A stretch of 64,000 nt of DNA from Pleomorphomonas sp. (lineage in GTDB: Bacteria; Pseudomonadota; Alphaproteobacteria; Rhizobiales; Pleomorphomonadaceae): positions 62,001-126,000 of the forward strand of contig JARKNW010000165.1 in the NCBI GenBank assembly GCA_029976075.1, written 5' to 3'. The notes under the pieces are model-generated. The model was not told the DNA's origin, made no database searches, and saw only the letters and a list, made by a program, of their open reading frames with translations. Both the position numbers and the translations under genes were made by a program. Shown piece by piece: positions 61,128 through 64,000 of the stretch (its first letter is position 1; each line of letters begins with the position of its first letter).

Positions 61128-62189
61128 ATGACGGCGATCGAAGCCTCGAAACCGGCCCGACGACGGCGCGTCCGTGGTCTGGCGGTCAATTTCGGGCGGT
61201 TTGCCATCATGTTGGCAACCACCTTCCTCGGCCTCCTCGCCGTCACCTTCTTCATCGGGCGCGTGGTGCCGATCGATCCTGTCCTGGCGATCGTCGGCGA
61301 TCGCGCGCCTGCGTCGGTCGTCGAGCGCGTCCGCGAGCAGATGGGTTTCAACCTGCCGCTCTGGCAGCAATTCTTCATCTATTTGCGACAGGCCTTGACC
61401 GGTGATTTCGGCATCTCGGTGCTGACGACCAATCCGGTGCTCGAAGACATTCTCCGCGTGTTCCCGGCGACGCTGGAACTTGCCACGGTCGGAACGCTGA
61501 TCGGTGCCGGTCTTGGCGTGCCGCTCGGCGTCGTCGCCGCCGTTCGGCGTGGCTCCTTCGCGGACCAGATCGCCCGCGTCATTGGTCTCGTCGGCTATTC
61601 GGTGCCCATCTTCTGGCTGGCGCTGCTGTCGCTGCTGCTGTTCTACGCCAAGCTCAAGTGGGTGGCCTACCCTGGCCGCCTCGATGTTGCCTACGAATAC
61701 ACATTCACGCCGATCACCGGCCTTTATCTCGTTGACGCCGCCTGGACGCGCCAGTGGGATGTTCTTTGGGACGCCTTCCGGCACATAGCCTTGCCGGGCG
61801 CGTTGCTCGGCTATTTCTCACTCGCCTACATCAGCCGCATGACGCGCTCCTTCATGCTGAACGAACTGGGGCAGGAGTACATCGTTGCTGCCCGTGCCAA
61901 GGGACTCAGCGAGCGCCGCATCGTCTGGTTTCATGCGCTCCGCAATGCCGCGGTGCCACTCGTCACCGTGATTGCGCTGTCCTATGCCGGCCTTCTTGAG
62001 GGGTCGGTCCTGACGGAGACGGTGTTCTCCTGGCCGGGCATCGGTCTCTACATCACCAACTCCCTGCAGAATGCCGACATGAACGCCGTCCTCGGTGGCA
62101 CCATCATCATTGGCGCCGTGTTCATTACCATCAATCTGTTGTCCGACCTTCTGTATCGGTTGCTCGATCCGAGGACGCGCGTGAAATGA
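61128..62189 (+). CDS. Dpp/Opp-type ABC permease, DppB type
   Basis: This 353-residue protein has six membrane helices. The first (FLGLLAVTFFIGRVVPIDP) is followed by the DppB-like REQMGFNLPLWQQF periplasmic segment. The EAA coupling loop is EYIVAARAKGLSERRIVWFHALRNAAVP at about residues 248-275. It forms the channel with the DppC-type gene it overlaps by ATGA. The insert VAYEYTFTPITGLYLVDAAWT is usual for this family's periplasmic loop. Confidence 0.93.
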   Translation: MTAIEASKPARRRRVRGLAVNFGRFAIMLATTFLGLLAVTFFIGRVVPIDPVLAIVGDRAPASVVERVREQMGFNLPLWQQFFIYLRQALTGDFGISVLTTNPVLEDILRVFPATLELATVGTLIGAGLGVPLGVVAAVRRGSFADQIARVIGLVGYSVPIFWLALLSLLLFYAKLKWVAYPGRLDVAYEYTFTPITGLYLVDAAWTRQWDVLWDAFRHIALPGALLGYFSLAYISRMTRSFMLNELGQEYIVAARAKGLSERRIVWFHALRNAAVPLVTVIALSYAGLLEGSVLTETVFSWPGIGLYITNSLQNADMNAVLGGTIIIGAVFITINLLSDLLYRLLDPRTRVK

Positions 62190-63118
62190 TCGAAACCTCG
62201 TCTCCGATGCAGGAAAGCTGGCGCGACTGGCTGCTCACGGCCGAGCCGCGCTCGCGTCATCAGGCCCGGCTCGGCCGTGCCTATGTCACCTGGCGGCGCT
62301 TTTCGGAAAACCGGCTCGCCGTTACCGGCCTGCTGATCATTCTCGCCTTGGTGCTGATCGCCATCTTTGCCGATCTTCTGGCGCCTCATTCGGCGACCAT
62401 CGGCAACCTCGCCGGTGCCCGTCTGCTGCCGCCGGGGTCATCCGGCTTCCTGCTCGGGACCGATGATCAGGGGCGCGACATCCTCTCCCGCCTGATCATC
62501 GGCTCGCGCATCACCCTCGCAGTCGTCGCGCTGGTGGCCATCATCGCCGCGCCGGTCGGCCTGCTGATCGGAACAGTCTCCGGCTTCGCCGGCGGCTATG
62601 TCGATGCGATCCTGATGCGCATCACCGATATCTTCCTCGCTTTTCCAAAGCTCATCCTGGCGCTGGCCTTCGTCGCGGCCTTGGGCCCGGGCATCGAAAA
62701 CGCGGTTATCGCCATCGCTCTGACGTCCTGGCCACCCTATGCTCGCCTGGCCCGCGCCGAGACGCTGGGCGTGCGCAACTCCGACTACATTTCCGCCGTT
62801 CGCCTGATGGGCGCCTCGCCAGCGCGCATCGTCGTTCGCCACATCATGCCGATGTGCCTCTCCTCGCTGATCGTCCGCGTCACGCTCGACATGGCCGGCA
62901 TCATCCTGACGGCGGCCGGTCTCGGCTTTCTCGGTCTTGGCGCGCAGCCGCCACTGCCGGAATGGGGAACCATGATTGCCTCGGGGCGTCGCTTCATCCT
63001 CGACCAGTGGTGGGTTGCCACCATGCCCGGCGTCGCCATCCTGATCGTCAGTCTCGGCTTCAATCTCCTGGGGGATGGCCTGCGCGACGCTCTCGATCCC
63101 CGGGAGGCTGGCCGATGA
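62186..63118 (+). CDS. Dpp/Opp-type ABC permease, DppC type
   Basis: This 310-residue protein has six membrane helices, an N-terminal RFSENRLAVTGLLIILALVLIAIFADLLAPH block and the LLGTDDQGRDILSRLIIGSRITL segment that is diagnostic of DppC. The EAA loop is DYISAVRLMGASPARIVVRHIMP at about residues 199-221. ATGA overlaps on both sides (62186 and 63115) couple it to its partners. Confidence 0.93.
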   Translation: MIETSSPMQESWRDWLLTAEPRSRHQARLGRAYVTWRRFSENRLAVTGLLIILALVLIAIFADLLAPHSATIGNLAGARLLPPGSSGFLLGTDDQGRDILSRLIIGSRITLAVVALVAIIAAPVGLLIGTVSGFAGGYVDAILMRITDIFLAFPKLILALAFVAALGPGIENAVIAIALTSWPPYARLARAETLGVRNSDYISAVRLMGASPARIVVRHIMPMCLSSLIVRVTLDMAGIILTAAGLGFLGLGAQPPLPEWGTMIASGRRFILDQWWVATMPGVAILIVSLGFNLLGDGLRDALDPREAGR

Positions 63119-63948
63119 CGGCGCTCCTTACGGTCAACAACCTGTCGGTCACCTATCCGACCCGCACCGGCATCGTCGAGGCGGTGCGCGGCATCTCCTT
63201 CGAACTCGGCCGCGAACGTCTTGGCATCGTCGGCGAGAGTGGCTCGGGCAAGTCGCAGACCGGTCGCGCCATCATGGGGCTGACCCCGCCGCCCGGCATC
63301 GTCCACGCCGACGCCTTGTCCTTCTCCGGCGTCGATCTTCTCAAGGCCAATGCTTCGACATGGCGCGAGATGCGCGGCAGCCGCATGGCAATGATCCTGC
63401 AGGACCCGAAGTTCTCGCTCAACCCGGTGATGACCATCGGTCGCCAGATCACCGAGACGCTTCGTCACCACGAGAATGTCTCGAAGCGCGAGGCGCGTCG
63501 GCGGGCGCTCGCGATGCTGGAAGCGGTGCAGATCAGCGATCCCGAGCGCGTGTTCGGACTTTATCCGCACGAGGTGTCAGGCGGCATGGGCCAGCGGGCG
63601 ATGATCGCCATGATGCTGGTGTGCGGTCCCGAACTGCTCATCGCCGACGAGCCGACCTCGGCCCTCGACGTTACCGTTCAGCTCGAGGTGCTTGGCATTC
63701 TCGATCGGCTGGTAAGGAACAATGGCATGGGGCTGATCTTCATCAGCCATGATCTTCGCCTTGTTTCGTCTTTCTGCGACCGCGTGCTGGTGATGTACGC
63801 CGGCCGCATCGTCGAGGAACTCGCCACGGCCGATCTCAGCAAGGCAAAACACCCCTATACGCGCGGTCTTCTCGACTGCACGCCGAAGATCGGCGAGAGC
63901 CGGCATCCGCTGCCAGTGCTGGAGCGGCGCAAGGAGTGGGCCGCGTGA
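63115..63948 (+). CDS. Dpp/Opp-type ABC ATPase, DppD type
   Basis: The ATG at 63115 overlaps the DppC-type stop; the frame open from 62854 is a shadow of that gene. The 277-residue protein has Walker [10 protein letters not shown] at about residues 40-48, signature [15 protein letters not shown], Walker [14 protein letters not shown] and switch ISHDLRLV. The C-terminus is shorter than many DppD proteins but keeps [12 protein letters not shown]. Note that the usual SGGxxQR is complete. It pairs with the ATPase beginning at 63945. Confidence 0.93.
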   Translation: MTALLTVNNLSVTYPTRTGIVEAVRGISFELGRERLGIVGESGSGKSQTGRAIMGLTPPPGIVHADALSFSGVDLLKANASTWREMRGSRMAMILQDPKFSLNPVMTIGRQITETLRHHENVSKREARRRALAMLEAVQISDPERVFGLYPHEVSGGMGQRAMIAMMLVCGPELLIADEPTSALDVTVQLEVLGILDRLVRNNGMGLIFISHDLRLVSSFCDRVLVMYAGRIVEELATADLSKAKHPYTRGLLDCTPKIGESRHPLPVLERRKEWAA

Positions 63949-64000
63949 CCATCCGTATCGAAAATCTGTCGGTAACCTTCGACGGCTTCCATGCGCTGAA
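63945..64000 (+). CDS. Dpp/Opp-type ABC ATPase, DppF type, 5' fragment
   Basis: A GTG at 63945 overlaps the DppD-type stop as GTGA and opens a frame ([17 protein letters not shown]) running off the window. The N-terminal beta-strand pattern is that of a second ABC ATPase, as expected after dppD. Only 18 residues are visible, so the call rests on context. Confidence 0.7.
   Translation, partial: MTIRIENLSVTFDGFHAL

Noticed and set aside
1-64000. Search for tRNA, rRNA, CRISPR arrays, insertion sequences and phage genes
   Set aside because: None seen: no repeat-spacer pattern, no transposase-like frame and no cloverleaf with a T-loop GGTTCRAATCC core was recognised by eye.

Overview
The window looks like one contiguous stretch of a GC-rich alphaproteobacterial chromosome, most likely Hyphomicrobiales. 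The reasons are the nosRZDFYLX order with an ApbE-type nosX, a TAT-exported clade I NosZ, a DmeR/DmeF-type metal efflux pair, many CUT1/CUT2 sugar ABC transporters and the prevalence of ATGA-coupled genes. The species cannot be named from the sequence. No rRNA, tRNA, CRISPR array, prophage or insertion sequence was seen.

Layout. (1) 1-13.5 kb: an exopolysaccharide locus in two convergent operons. The plus strand carries a GumC/Wzc-like protein (partial), UDP-xylose synthase, a GH10 xylanase, a priming sugar transferase, a NodB deacetylase, a Wzx flippase, a Wzy polymerase, a GT2 and a GT4. The minus strand carries a CelD-like GNAT, an aldo/keto reductase, a GMC oxidoreductase and a GT26. The parts list resembles Wzx/Wzy adhesin systems such as holdfast. 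(2) 14.0-24.5 kb: a nitrous-oxide respiration locus of pseudoazurin, NnrS and nosRZDFYLX, with two FNR/NnrR/FixK-type boxes. (3) 24.5-34.7 kb: a putative 5-deoxypentose or methylthioribose uptake and salvage locus. It has a class II aldolase, a SorC-family regulator, an MtnA-like isomerase, an Lsr/Rha-type ABC transporter with two different permeases, and a PfkB kinase. (4) 34.7-36.0 kb: a CsoR/RcnR-family repressor and a His-rich CDF exporter with a textbook operator. (5) 36.0-45.7 kb: an MsbA-like ABC exporter, two aldo/keto reductases, and TamB and TamA. (6) 45.9-53.3 kb: a LacI-controlled CUT1 transporter operon ending in a GH127 beta-L-arabinofuranosidase and a MalK-like ATPase. (7) 53.5-56.5 kb: an L-fucose-isomerase-family gene divergent from a DeoR regulator, followed by a relic of a sugar-binding protein. 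(8) 56.7-64 kb: a Cof-type HAD phosphatase and a Dpp-type ABC transporter with two tandem paralogous binding proteins; its last ATPase runs off the end.

How it works together. The most interesting unit is region 3. Import, phosphorylation, 1-phosphoribose-type aldose-ketose isomerisation and aldol cleavage are all encoded around one regulator. Together they predict conversion of a 5-modified ribose (5-deoxyribose or 5-methylthioribose) to DHAP plus an aldehyde. The unusual points are a PfkB kinase in place of the MtnK type, a missing Walker B Asp/Glu pair in the second ATPase half, and a long hairpin-rich intergenic region. All functions are inferred from reading the sequence; no database search was run.
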